A DNA stretch of 64,000 nucleotides from Rhizobium jaguaris (GCF_003627755.1 NZ_CP032695.1:1116001-1180000); one strand, 5' to 3'; positions 9,023 to 17,640 are shown, counted from the first letter of the stretch. A program made the numbers and translations. Notes: generated by a model from the sequence alone, not told the origin.

Positions 9023-9347
9023 GGAGTTTAGCCTGCCAGGTTGACGGACAAATTCCGTACCTGCGAATCTCGTCGGGCGCGTTCATGAGACGGCTCGATG
9101 GCATTAACGGAATAGGCCAAACCCTCGCGGAGGAAGTCCAGAACCACCCGCAACCAGTTGGTGCAATCCTCATCGCCCTGTTTTCTTGCTGGGGACGACA
9201 CCCTGTGCCAACTCGGCTCTTCGTGCGGTCCTCTATCCCGAATACAAAGCCTGAATATTTAGGCAATCGTTACTTTACACTTCTATAAAGTGATAACGGG
9301 CAGCTTCAGATTGACTGCTGAACGCGACGCACGATTTGTGAGGCACG
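9023..9347. other. Intergenic region
   Basis: No gene was recognised in these 325 bases. An inverted repeat at 9272-9291 (listed separately) and an AT-rich stretch before 9348 suggest a promoter for the creatininase-like gene. Confidence 0.5.
9272..9291. promoter_or_regulatory. Inverted repeat ACTTTA-N8-TAAAGT
   Basis: The 6-bp arms are perfect and surrounded by AT-rich DNA, 57 bp before the creatininase-like gene. It is a candidate operator for that two-gene unit; no regulator gene lies next to it. Confidence 0.3.
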
Positions 9348-10184
9348 ATGATCTGTCGGCGCAAGTTCACCTTCGTTGGTATCTATCTCGCAGTTTTGTC
9401 TATGTTTGTGTTTCTTTCGACATATCCTTCGGCCGCGTCGGTCTTGCTTGAGGACCAAACCTGGACGGAACTGCGTGATCTTATTAAATCTGGAACAACG
9501 ACGATCATTGTGCCAATCGGGGGCGTCGAACAAAGCGGCCCGGCTATGGCGCTGGGCAAGCACAATGTGCGAGTGAAGTATCTCGCCGGGAAGATAGCCG
9601 AGCGGCTCGGCAATGCGCTGGTTGCGCCGGTGATATCGTATGTTCCCGAGGGTTCGATCGATCCGCCGACCGGGCATATGAAATTTCCGGGCACGATCTC
9701 GATCAGCGACAAAATTTTTGAACAGTTGCTCGAATCCGCGGCCCGCAGCTTCAAACTGCACGGCTTCACGACCATTGTCTTGATCGGCGATCACGGGGGC
9801 TACCAAGCCGATGAGCGTCTGGTAGCCGATCGCCTGAACCGAGAATGGGGCAATACGCCAGCCAGAGTGTTCGCCGCGCTCGAATATTACGAGATCACCA
9901 ACGGCGCCTATGTCGAGAAGCTTTTGTCTTCTGGTGCAAAGAGTAATGAAATCGGGACGCACGCCGGGTTGGCCGATACATCGCTTATGCTCGCCATCGA
10001 TCCGTCAATGGTACGCATGGATCGCATCCTGGCTGCTCCGAAGCTTGGTGCGGCTGATGGCGTCTACGGTGGCGATCCAACGCGATCATCCGCCGAGTTT
10101 GGCCAAATGGGTGTGGATCTGATCGTCAATGGGACGACTGACGCAATCCGCGAGTTCATCGCAAATCGGCGGCGGCCGCAATGA
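9348..10184 (+). CDS. Exported creatininase-family protein
   Basis: This 278-residue protein has an N-terminal signal peptide (basic MICRRK, a hydrophobic stretch to about residue 25, then a small-residue end around PSAAS). The mature part follows creatininase-family amidohydrolases: TTIIVPIGGVEQSGP (51-65), PTGHMKFPGTISIS, a GDHGG segment and THAGLADTSLMLAI. In cytosolic creatininases the first metal site is EQHGPHLPLGTD; here it reads EQSGPAMALGKHN, so the His and Asp ligands are substituted, although Glu61 and the downstream His residues remain. Metal content and activity are therefore uncertain. The stop overlaps the next gene by 4 bases, coupling it to a secreted beta-propeller, and the pair probably acts together in the periplasm. 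Confidence 0.75.
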   Translation: MICRRKFTFVGIYLAVLSMFVFLSTYPSAASVLLEDQTWTELRDLIKSGTTTIIVPIGGVEQSGPAMALGKHNVRVKYLAGKIAERLGNALVAPVISYVPEGSIDPPTGHMKFPGTISISDKIFEQLLESAARSFKLHGFTTIVLIGDHGGYQADERLVADRLNREWGNTPARVFAALEYYEITNGAYVEKLLSSGAKSNEIGTHAGLADTSLMLAIDPSMVRMDRILAAPKLGAADGVYGGDPTRSSAEFGQMGVDLIVNGTTDAIREFIANRRRPQ

Positions 10185-11347
10185 CGAGAGGACGCTTCAA
10201 GGCAATTCCCGCTCTAGTCTGGTGTATTGTCGCGCTGCAAGCGGCCTCAGCTTCAGCCGACCCATGCGCGGAGGCGTGCAGTGAGCAGTCGACGCCGCAG
10301 GGCGCCGTCAACATCTACAGCGAAACAACGTCAGACCACATGTCGCCAGCGACAACGGATGCGCTGCCACGAGTCTATGTGCCCAACCATGCGTCCAACA
10401 GCGTATCGGTCATCGACAGCCAAACGCTGAAGGAAGTCGACAGATTCCCAGTCGGACGGCATCCTCAGCACATCGTGCCTTCTTGGGATCTGAAGACGCT
10501 TTGGGTTGCCAACGACGCCGGTCTCTCAAACAAGGGCAGCCTGACACCCATTGACCCAAAGACGGGAAAGCCCGGCAAGACAATTCCGGTAGACGATCCC
10601 TACAACATGTATTTCATGCCGGATGGCAGTTCAGCGATCATTGTCAACGAGGCATACAGACGGCTCGAGCTGCGCGACCCGCAGACGATGGCGATCAAAT
10701 CGGTTATTTCAACGCCTACCTGTCATGGCATCAACCATGCGGATTTTGCCGCCGACAATTCCTATGCGATCTTCACTTGCGAGTTTGCCGGAGGCGGCCT
10801 TGTGAAAGTGGACTTGTCGACCAAAAAAGTCGTCGGCAACCTCACCTTGTCCAAGAAAGGGATGCCGCAGGACATTAGGCTTTCACCGGACGGTAAGGTT
10901 TTCTACGTGGCCGACATGATGAATGACGGCGTCTTCATGATTGACGGCAACAGCTTTACCGAGATCGGTTTCATTCCAACTGGCGTGGGAAGTCATGGAC
11001 TTAGCGTCAGCCGCGACGGAACTCAGCTCTTTGTCGCAAATCGCGGCTCGCACAATATGAAGCGAGCAGGTCCGCATGGTCCAGGCAGCGTAACGGTGAT
11101 CGATTTCGCAACCCGTTCGGTCGTTGCACAATGGCCAGTACCTGGCGGTGGCAGTCCTGATATGGGAAATGTCAGCGCGGACGGCAAACAATTGTGGCTA
11201 TCCGGTCGCTTCGACGGCGAGGTCTACATGTTCGACACTACCACCGGCGCCGTGACAAAGGTTCGAGTGGGCGTCGAGCCGCACGGGCTCACGGTTTGGC
11301 CACAACCCGGTAGGTATTCGGAAGGCCATACCGGGAACATGCGTTAG
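10181..11347 (+). CDS. Exported YVTN/YncE-type beta-propeller protein
   Basis: This 388-residue protein has a signal peptide (MTRGRFKAIPALVWCIVALQAASASA) and two or more Cys just after it. The body is a series of about 40-residue blades of the YVTN family: RVYVPNHASNSVSVIDSQTLKEV, then TLWVANDAG with LTPIDPKTGK, then VFYVADMMNDGVFMIDG, LFVANRGS and LWLSGRFDGEVYMFD. Such propellers are periplasmic or surface scaffolds that bind partners or cofactors; some are associated with quinoprotein or cytochrome systems. No haem-binding CxxCH is present. It overlaps the creatininase-like gene by 4 bases, so the two are almost certainly co-translated. Function unknown. Confidence 0.8.
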   Translation: MTRGRFKAIPALVWCIVALQAASASADPCAEACSEQSTPQGAVNIYSETTSDHMSPATTDALPRVYVPNHASNSVSVIDSQTLKEVDRFPVGRHPQHIVPSWDLKTLWVANDAGLSNKGSLTPIDPKTGKPGKTIPVDDPYNMYFMPDGSSAIIVNEAYRRLELRDPQTMAIKSVISTPTCHGINHADFAADNSYAIFTCEFAGGGLVKVDLSTKKVVGNLTLSKKGMPQDIRLSPDGKVFYVADMMNDGVFMIDGNSFTEIGFIPTGVGSHGLSVSRDGTQLFVANRGSHNMKRAGPHGPGSVTVIDFATRSVVAQWPVPGGGSPDMGNVSADGKQLWLSGRFDGEVYMFDTTTGAVTKVRVGVEPHGLTVWPQPGRYSEGHTGNMR

Positions 11348-11992
11348 CTTGCGGAAACACGTCTGCAAGAGCGGCCTTTGCATCGGATTGGGCGTTCCAC
11401 AGGCTGCAAGCGCACGTCATCGAAAATTTTTTCGACCCCATCGTGAGAATCGTCATCGTGTATGAGCGAAGCTTTGCAACATGGCGGCGCGAGTTCTTAA
11501 ATCCCTGACGCGTCGAGCTCTTGGGCGTCGTCGCCTTCCCAGGGTGAGGGCATTGGCGTACAGCACTTCAATTCCGGCTCGGCATATTCGATTCAGCGAC
11601 CAGGCAAGGAATCAGAGGCGCGCCAGCCTTCTGCACTGAACTGCGTGCGGAATTCAAAGTCGTTGACCGGGCGGGTCGAACCGATCCGCGTCGCAGGGAG
11701 ATAATCCGGGCCATGGCAATCGACCGAGCTCGCGGCTGCCTCGAATTTGCGACGAAACTTTTGGGTCAGCTCGCGCAAGCCTCGGATCAGGTGCCTCTGT
11801 TACGGCTGCAATAGGAAATATCCCGCGAGTAGCGCGGGGACTATGAAACCTAAAGCAGTCAGTTAGTTCGCAATCGCATTTATTCCTGCGCCTCAGCCGC
11901 TGTCGTTAGCCGGATAATCGGAAGCCTTTGCGGCTACCTAGTCCGGCGGGACAAGCAAGACGTGATCAAGCTAATATTTGGAACGCTCGTCT
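11348..11992. other. Long intergenic region without recognisable genes
   Basis: These 645 bases lie between the propeller gene and the repeat protein. Short frames (for example 61 residues on the minus strand at 11593-11778) have no ribosome-binding site or family resemblance I can name. The repeat protein's own promoter must lie here, but no convincing -35/-10 pair was found. Confidence 0.4.
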
Positions 11993-14203
11993 ATGACTTC
12001 AATCATTTCTTCTCTATCCGCAAATGTGATCCGGTCTCTTCCCACCGCCACGATCGCTTCTTTGACCACGGACGAGGTAGCGGCGCTGGGCACAAGCCAA
12101 ATCAAGGCGCTTACCTCAGCCCAGATCGCCGCGTTGGATACGCAGGATGTTGCTGTTCTCACCTCGACGCAGATGAACGCCATATCAGCGGGCGCGATCG
12201 TGGGCTTGGGGCTAGACCAACTGGCCGTTCTATCATCGGTCCAGATTGGGGGGCTCTCTACGGTTGAAGTGAAAGCGCTGACCACCAATCAGATTGCGGC
12301 GCTGTCGACAGCGCAGATCGGCGCGTTGACGACGACGCAGATCGCTGCTCTCTCTGCCGCAGAGGTCGGCGCCCTGTCGTCGCAGGATATTGCGGCGCTG
12401 TCGAGCGACCAAATCGGAGCCATCAGCTCGGTCGCCCTGTCGAAGCTTTCAACCGCTAATGTCGCCTTGCTCTCCACCGGCACGATCGCCGCTTTGAAGA
12501 CCGCGCAGATCGCGGCACTGACGTCCAACCAGATCGCTGCACTCACGACCAACCAGATCGGCGTTTTGAGTTCCATACAGATCGGCGCTTTGAGCGCGAA
12601 GCAGGTTGCGGCTCTGAGCACCGTCGCCGTGGCTGCGCTCTCGAGTGAACAAATCGCCGCGCTGAAGCCTGCCTCGACCGCGGCGCTGACCACCGGTCAG
12701 ATTGCGGCGCTGACGACGGCGCAGATCGGTTCATTGTCGAGCGCGCAGATCGCGGCGCTGACGGCCGCAGAGGTTGGTGCCCTGTCGTCGCAGGATATTG
12801 CGACGCTGTCGAGCGACCAAATCGGAGCCATCAGCGCGCTGGCCTTATCGAAGCTCTCCACGGATAACGTCGCATTGCTCTCCACCGGCACGATCGCCGC
12901 CTTGAAGACCGCGCAGATCGCGGCACTGACGTCCAGCCAGATCGCCGCACTCACGACCAACCAGATCGGCGTCTTAAGTTCGACGCAGATCGGCGCTTTG
13001 AGCGCGAAGCAGGTTGCGGCTCTGAGCACCGCCGCCGTGGCCGCGCTCACGACCGCGCAAATCGCCTCACTGAAGTCCGCCTCGATCGCTGGGCTGACCA
13101 CCAGTGAGATCGCGGCGCTATCGACGGCGCAGATCGGTTCATTGACGACGACGCAGATCGCCGCTCTGACGGCGGCAGAGGTTGGCGCCCTGTCGTCGCA
13201 GGATATTGCGGCGCTGTCGAGCGACCAAATCGGAGCCATCAGCGCGCTCGCCCTGTCGAAGCTTTCGACTGCTAATGTCGCCTTGCTCTCCACCGGCACG
13301 ATCGCCGCTTTGAAGACGGCGCAGATCGCGGTGCTGACCTCCAGCCAGATCGCTGCACTCACGACCGGTCAGATCGGCGCTTTGAGTTCCGCGCAGATGG
13401 GCGCGTTGAGTGCGAAGCAGATTGGGGCTCTGAGCACCGTCGCTGTGGCTTCACTCTCGACCGAGCAAATCGCCTCACTGAAGTCTGTCTCGATCGCGGC
13501 ACTGACCACCGGGCAGATCGCAGCGCTGTCGACTGCGCAGATCGATGTATTGTCGACTGCGCAGATCGCCGCTCTGACGGCCGCAGAGGTCGGCGTCCTG
13601 TCGTCGCAGGATATCGCGACGTTGTCGAGCGATCAAATCGGTGCCATTAGCGCGCTCGCCCTGTCGAAGCTCTCGACTGCTAATGTCGCATTGCTCTCCA
13701 CCGGCACGATCGCTTCCTTGAAGACGGTGCAGATCGCGGCGCTGACGCCCAGCCAGATCGGTGCGCTCACGACCGGTCAGATCCATGTTTTGAGTTCCAC
13801 ACAGATCGGCGCTTTGAGCGCGAAGCAGATTGCGGCTCTGAGCACCGTCGCCGTGGCCGCACTATCGACCGAGCAGATCGCCTCACTGAAGTCTGCCTCG
13901 ATGGCGGCTCTGACCACCAGTCAGGTTGCGGCGCTGTCGACGGCGCAGATCGGTTCATTGACGACGACGCAGATCGCGGCACTGACGTCCGCCGAGATCG
14001 GCGCCCTGTCGTCGCAGGATATCGCGACACTGTCGAGCAGCCAAATCGAGGCCATCAGCATCCGAGGCCTGCGGGGACTGTCAACCTACGATATTTCGGT
14101 GCTGTCCAGTGACCAATTGCACGCTATCACCACAACCCAGGCAGAGGCATTGGACTCGGCGCAAGCCGCGGCGATCATTGCGGCCTATGTTGCTCATAGC
14201 TGA
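11993..14203 (+). CDS. Octapeptide-repeat protein, 736 residues
   Basis: I chose the ATG at 11993; an in-frame TTG lies 5 codons earlier and neither has a good Shine-Dalgarno. Apart from about 20 residues at the N-terminus and 30 at the C-terminus the whole protein is an octapeptide repeat with consensus A-L-(S/T)-(S/T)-x-Q-I-(A/G), for example STAQIGAL, TTTQIAAL, SSDQIGAI. Hydrophobic residues recur at fixed positions every 8 residues, as in a solenoid. Seventeen octapeptides make a 136-residue higher-order unit, present four times (see the repeat entry). There is no signal peptide, no RTX nonapeptide, no transmembrane segment, no Cys and hardly any aromatic residues. Proteins with such Ala-Leu-Thr-Gln-Ile repeats occur in other proteobacteria, but I know of no proven function. 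A surface, secreted or scaffolding role is only inference. Confidence 0.8.
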   Translation: MTSIISSLSANVIRSLPTATIASLTTDEVAALGTSQIKALTSAQIAALDTQDVAVLTSTQMNAISAGAIVGLGLDQLAVLSSVQIGGLSTVEVKALTTNQIAALSTAQIGALTTTQIAALSAAEVGALSSQDIAALSSDQIGAISSVALSKLSTANVALLSTGTIAALKTAQIAALTSNQIAALTTNQIGVLSSIQIGALSAKQVAALSTVAVAALSSEQIAALKPASTAALTTGQIAALTTAQIGSLSSAQIAALTAAEVGALSSQDIATLSSDQIGAISALALSKLSTDNVALLSTGTIAALKTAQIAALTSSQIAALTTNQIGVLSSTQIGALSAKQVAALSTAAVAALTTAQIASLKSASIAGLTTSEIAALSTAQIGSLTTTQIAALTAAEVGALSSQDIAALSSDQIGAISALALSKLSTANVALLSTGTIAALKTAQIAVLTSSQIAALTTGQIGALSSAQMGALSAKQIGALSTVAVASLSTEQIASLKSVSIAALTTGQIAALSTAQIDVLSTAQIAALTAAEVGVLSSQDIATLSSDQIGAISALALSKLSTANVALLSTGTIASLKTVQIAALTPSQIGALTTGQIHVLSSTQIGALSAKQIAALSTVAVAALSTEQIASLKSASMAALTTSQVAALSTAQIGSLTTTQIAALTSAEIGALSSQDIATLSSSQIEAISIRGLRGLSTYDISVLSSDQLHAITTTQAEALDSAQAAAIIAAYVAHS
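12290..14060 (+). repeat. Tandem array of 408-bp units inside the repeat gene
   Basis: The landmark CGCAGGATAT (or CGCAGGATATC) occurs at 12381, 12789, 13197, 13605 and 14013, every step exactly 408 bp, which is 136 codons or 17 octapeptides. A partial unit precedes the first landmark and another follows the last. The units differ by scattered substitutions but not by length, so the octamer phase has been preserved across all copies. Within each unit the 24-bp octamer repeat is strongly diverged. The likely history is octamer expansion first and later duplication of the 17-octamer block. Confidence 0.9.
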
Positions 14204-14872
14204 CTATGACGTCGGTGGCAGAACCGCTTGCGGTTCCTCGAAATGACGAAGAGGACGGCAAACCAGTCACGAGTTCAACAAAGAAAGGCCGAACGATGTT
14301 CTCGCCGGCCTCCCTTGCTCCATTTCGATACTGCCGGTACATCCGCGGTCAGTCATCGGAAGTGGCTCATGAGGTGAGTATGTCACTGCTGAGAGTTTGT
14401 GCAAGGAACAAATTTGGAGTAGGCCATTGTCCTACTTTTTGGCTGTTCCACCTTGCTTGAACGCGATTCCGCTAGCCACCAATGCAGACCAGCAGTTCTT
14501 AAACACTGCAGACGGATCGTTGAGTACCTAAACCGAATGCGCTGCGGTTGGTCCCATCTCGGTCCGATCCTTGTAGAGAAGCGCCGCCCATATAGGCTTC
14601 GCATGATTTCTTACTGGCGCTCGCTGATCCATCATTGCAAATGAAGGTTGGTCCCTGGCAGTGATCGACGCTGCCTTTGTGGCCACTGCATCGAGTAGTG
14701 ACCCATGAAATAGCTGGCGCCTCTCCGATTTGCCGGCATATGTCGGATCAATCTGCATCGCTCAGTTCGTCCGATTCTGAAGAACAAAATCCAAAATGGA
14801 TAATTGCGCGGTTCTCATCCTGAAAATTATTCATACCCTTTTTCCGACAGGTTTGGGAGGAGCGACGAGATA
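14204..14872. other. Intergenic region before the catabolic island
   Basis: No gene was recognised in these 669 bases. A 6-bp hairpin (GAACCG / CGGTTC, 14221-14236) lies 17 bp after the repeat gene and could end its transcript, without a T-run. The 17-bp island element sits at 14789-14805 and a Shine-Dalgarno GGGAGGAG precedes 14873. Confidence 0.45.
14789..14805. promoter_or_regulatory. Island operator candidate, copy 1
   Basis: The sequence is ATCCAAAATGGATAATT: a palindrome ATCCA-N3-TGGAT followed by AATT. It is 68 bp upstream of the SDR start at 14873. Closely matching copies occur at 27615 and 36065, each in front of another unit of the same island, so I propose one shared transcription factor. 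Confidence 0.6.
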
Positions 14873-15646
14873 ATGACGGATACGAAGCTTTGCATTTTGA
14901 CAGGGGCTGCCGGGGAAGTTGGCCGGGCAACGGCGCGGCGTTTCGCAGAGAGCGGCTGGTCGATGATCCTGTGCGACAGGATGGCTGACATTTCAGCTCT
15001 GGCGAACGATTTTTCTGCCGAGTTCGGTCGCACCTGCCTGGGCATCCAGATGGATCTGGCGAACGATCAGGAGGTCGATCGGGTTGCAAAGACAGCGAAT
15101 GAAACCGGCATTCCATTGCGCTTCCTGGGACTGGTGGCCGCGATCAACCATCCGGCCGTCAGCATCGAGAATATCGACATGGCCCTATGGGACCGGGTGC
15201 ACAACATCAATCTGCGGGCGAACGTGAAGTTCATTAGCGCGTGCGTGCCGCAGCTGCGCAAGGCTGGTAATGCTTCCATCGTGAATGTCGCCAGCTACTG
15301 GGGCAGGGAAGGTCATGCCTATTTCAGCCCCTATTGCACATCGAAGGCCGCACTGATTTCGCTGACGCAAAGCGTCGCCGCGGAGCTCGCGCCAGATATC
15401 CGGGTGAATTGCGTCGCGCCAGGCAATATCAACACGCCGATGCATTTCAATGCGCTGGCGGTCGAGGCTGAAAAACGCGGAATTTCCGCCGATGAAATGC
15501 GTGAGATCGAGTGGGCCAAGATCCCGATGGGCCGTCCTGCTGAAACAGCAGAGATAGCATCCGCAATTCATTTTCTGTCTACCGACGATGCTAGCTATTT
15601 CATCGGCGCGACGCTGGACGTCAATGGTGGCTGCCGATTCACCTAA
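14873..15646 (+). CDS. SDR family oxidoreductase
   Basis: This is a 257-residue classical short-chain dehydrogenase. The ATG at 14873 is chosen because GGGAGGAG lies 11 bp upstream; an open extension to 14804 has no ribosome site and would run across the region just after the operator. The NAD(P)-binding motif TGAAGEVG is at residues 10-17, and the catalytic residues are Ser141, Tyr154 and Lys158 (YCTSK). The C-terminal VNGGCRF is the usual SDR end. It should oxidise or reduce a secondary alcohol or ketone. It is the first gene of the island after operator copy 1 and is followed by an ABM-domain gene 152 bp downstream. The substrate is unknown. Confidence 0.88.
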   Translation: MTDTKLCILTGAAGEVGRATARRFAESGWSMILCDRMADISALANDFSAEFGRTCLGIQMDLANDQEVDRVAKTANETGIPLRFLGLVAAINHPAVSIENIDMALWDRVHNINLRANVKFISACVPQLRKAGNASIVNVASYWGREGHAYFSPYCTSKAALISLTQSVAAELAPDIRVNCVAPGNINTPMHFNALAVEAEKRGISADEMREIEWAKIPMGRPAETAEIASAIHFLSTDDASYFIGATLDVNGGCRFT

Positions 15647-15681
15647 CGAGACGGCGATCGGCGCAGAAAATTGGAAGGTCA

Positions 15682-15729
15682 GAGCATCCCGCTTTCAGGT
15701 GGAGCCACCTGCAAGCGGATAAGATGCTC
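15682..15729. repeat. Intergenic palindrome forming a three-segment hairpin
   Basis: Outer arms GAGCATC / GATGCTC, middle arms CCGCTT / AAGCGG and inner arms CAGGTGG / CCACCTG around AG give a nearly continuous stem of about 20 bp. It sits between the SDR and the ABM gene. Its size and form resemble the palindromic intergenic repeats scattered in rhizobial genomes; no second copy was noticed in this window. As RNA it could stabilise the upstream message. Confidence 0.5.
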
Positions 15730-15798
15730 CAGATTCAAAAGACGAGAGCGGCCTTTGTGCGTTCAAATAAACGCATGGCGCTGTAGGGGAGGGAAAGA

Positions 15799-16101
15799 AT
15801 GTTGGATCAGCTTACGGTCATCGCTCATCTCGTGGCGCGTCCGGACAAGATCGAGGACACAAAGGCATTTCTGATGTCGCTCATCGAGCGGACGCGCGCT
15901 GAGGAAGGCTGCGTCGACTATCATCTGCACCAGAGCCAGGAGGACCCGGCCAACTTCGCCTTCTATGAAAACTGGACCAACCGCGCGGCCCTGGACGAGC
16001 ATATGGAGACGCCGTATCTGCAGGAGTTGATCGCGCGAAAGGACGAGTTTTTCAAAGTTGACCCGGACATTCGCCTGCTGACGATGATTTCGCCGCGATG
16101 A
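15799..16101 (+). CDS. Antibiotic biosynthesis monooxygenase (ABM) domain protein
   Basis: This 100-residue protein is one ferredoxin-like ABM domain: LTVIAHLVARPDKIEDTKAFLMSLIERTRAEEGCVDYHLHQSQEDPANFAFYENWTN, then a helix with HMETPYLQELI. The ordering of EEGC-Y-hydrophobic-Q and FYENW is diagnostic. Members (for example YgiN, a quinol monooxygenase) act on quinols or polyketide phenols without metal or flavin, while others only bind or isomerise ligands. In an island ending in hydroxyquinol cleavage a role on a quinol or quinone intermediate is plausible but unproven. A GGGGAGGGAAAG ribosome site precedes the ATG. It converges with the LacI gene, 12 bp away. Confidence 0.85.
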   Translation: MLDQLTVIAHLVARPDKIEDTKAFLMSLIERTRAEEGCVDYHLHQSQEDPANFAFYENWTNRAALDEHMETPYLQELIARKDEFFKVDPDIRLLTMISPR

Positions 16102-16113
16102 TGTCCGTCCGGC

Positions 16114-17223
16114 TCAACCGGTAATCGCGCCCGATTGGACAGCGACAGGCGAAGGATCGGCATCCGATCCGCGCTTACGCACCGGGCCTGTGCTGCCTCG
16201 CAGCACCAGATGAGGCGTGAGAAGGACGCGCTTTATCGGTTGCGAAAGATTCTTGATCAGGCTCATGAGTAGGTCGGCGCCCTCCAATCCGAGGTCACGA
16301 CCCGCAGTGTGTAATGTTGTCAGCGGCGGCGACAGCATATTCATGAACGGCAGATCGTTGACGCCGGTCAGCGAAATCTGTTCCGGACAAGAGATGCCAG
16401 CCGATTTCAGCGCAACAAGGCATCCAACGGCGAGCAGGTCGTTGAAGGCGAGGACGGCGGTGCTGGTCAATCCTGACGCCAACATATGCGCCATGATCCG
16501 CTCGCCCTCAGCAACATCATAGGCTCGCGCTTCGACAACATCGAACCGGCAACCGGCAGCCTTTGCAAGGCGTGTCGCCGCATTGAAACCCGCCAGCCGG
16601 TTCTGAGCGGTAGAGGCCGCCAACGGCGGGGTGACGTAGCTGATATCCCTATGGCCCAGATCGAGAATGTGCTCAACCAGCGCTTGAACGCCTGAAACAT
16701 CGTCCATCGAAATCGACGACATCCGAGGGTGCCTGGGATCCCGAAGAACGGCAACGGTCGGTATGCCCAGTTCCAAGCAGAGTTCGACTGAGGGGTCATT
16801 GAGCTCGAAGCTGGCAACGACCAGGCCGGCGACGAACTGACTGCTCATCCGCTCGATGATCGATCGGAGTTTAACGGGACTGTAATCCGAGTTAGCGACG
16901 AAGGTCACGTAGCCATCTTCCGCCACGCGTTCTTCCACGGAAGCGATGATTGGAGAAAACAAGGGGTCGCTGAGATTAGGGACGATGAGACCGATGGTTC
17001 CCGTCTTCTGCGTTCGAAGGCTAGAGGCGAGAGTGTTTCGCTTGTAGCCGAGCTGCTCGGCCACCTTCTCGATCTTTCGGACGACCTTGCTCGATATCCG
17101 ATGGCTCGTGCCCGGGTTCAGCGCACGCGACGCCGTCGAGACATGCACGCCGGCGCCGTTCGCAACGTCAACGATGGTGACGCGCGGGCGCTTGCCTTGA
17201 TGACGCTGCGGGATATCGATCAT
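16114..17223 (-). CDS. LacI family transcriptional regulator
   Basis: With ATG at 17223 the protein has 369 residues; a GTG at 17290-17292 would add 23 residues unlike the family, so I prefer the ATG. The LacI helix-turn-helix is TIVDVANGAGVHVSTASRALN (about residues 16-36) followed by the hinge segment GYKRNTLASSLRTQKTGTIGLIVPN. The rest is a periplasmic-binding-protein fold effector domain (GLTSTAVLAFNDLLAVGCLVAL, LTGVNDLPFMNMLSPPLTTL). It would bind a sugar-like effector and repress the divergently transcribed reductase and transporter operon. The palindrome GCAAACGTTTGC upstream of that operon is a typical LacI-family site. Confidence 0.9.
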   Translation of the reverse strand: MIDIPQRHQGKRPRVTIVDVANGAGVHVSTASRALNPGTSHRISSKVVRKIEKVAEQLGYKRNTLASSLRTQKTGTIGLIVPNLSDPLFSPIIASVEERVAEDGYVTFVANSDYSPVKLRSIIERMSSQFVAGLVVASFELNDPSVELCLELGIPTVAVLRDPRHPRMSSISMDDVSGVQALVEHILDLGHRDISYVTPPLAASTAQNRLAGFNAATRLAKAAGCRFDVVEARAYDVAEGERIMAHMLASGLTSTAVLAFNDLLAVGCLVALKSAGISCPEQISLTGVNDLPFMNMLSPPLTTLHTAGRDLGLEGADLLMSLIKNLSQPIKRVLLTPHLVLRGSTGPVRKRGSDADPSPVAVQSGAITG

Positions 17224-17496
17224 TCGGGGGCCGGCCACATCAACTTTCGGATTCGGTTGATTGGGAAAATATGCGATCAAACCTTTGCACACAAGATGGG
17301 TGATAAAGCGATTGCGGTTCGACGATTATCATCTCACTGGGAGAATCCCCTTTAAAGAGACAACCCTTGGCTTAAAGTGCTTCGAAATTTCGCCCTTTGC
17401 TAGCTGATAGTGAGTAAAAGCGACCGCCTGAAACAGCGTCCCGACAAGGCCACTCGTTCTAAATTTTCGTGTGCCTAGGATACTTTCGCAGATATT

Positions 17497-17512
17497 AGAC
17501 AAACGGTTGTCT
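17497..17512. promoter_or_regulatory. Secondary LacI-type site
   Basis: AGACAA-ACGG-TTGTCT has perfect 6-bp arms around a centre similar to the main operator 90 bp downstream. Two sites between divergent genes would allow looping; this is inference. Confidence 0.4.
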
Positions 17513-17597
17513 TAGAGAGGCTCATAACAAACCACTATAAAAGCTATATAAATCGGTATTCCTGATCTTTCCATGCCCAAGGAATCTGCAAAAGAGA

Positions 17598-17609
17598 GCA
17601 AACGTTTGC
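17598..17609. promoter_or_regulatory. LacI-family operator
   Basis: GCAAACGTTTGC is a perfect 12-bp palindrome with the central CG typical of LacI-family operators. It abuts the -35 hexamer of the promoter at 17612-17640 and lies between the lacI-type gene and the operon it faces. Confidence 0.7.
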
Positions 17610-17611
17610 AC

Positions 17612-17640
17612 TTGACTCATCCGTTTGTGGCTTCTAATCA
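17612..17640 (+). promoter_or_regulatory. Candidate sigma-70 promoter of the reductase/transporter operon
   Basis: TTGACT (17612-17617), a 17-bp spacer and TAATCA (17635-17640) give a good -35 and a weak -10. The LacI-type palindrome directly upstream fits a repressible promoter. Confidence 0.45.

Noticed and set aside
12289..13786. Several minus-strand frames opposite the repeat protein
   Set aside because: The periodic sequence keeps other frames open too. Only the plus-strand frame covers the whole array and reads through non-repeat ends.
12290..14060. Possible CRISPR-like or non-coding tandem repeat array
   Set aside because: There are no spacers: the repeats are contiguous, of 24-bp and 408-bp period, and keep one open frame with amino-acid-level conservation, so this is a repeat protein.
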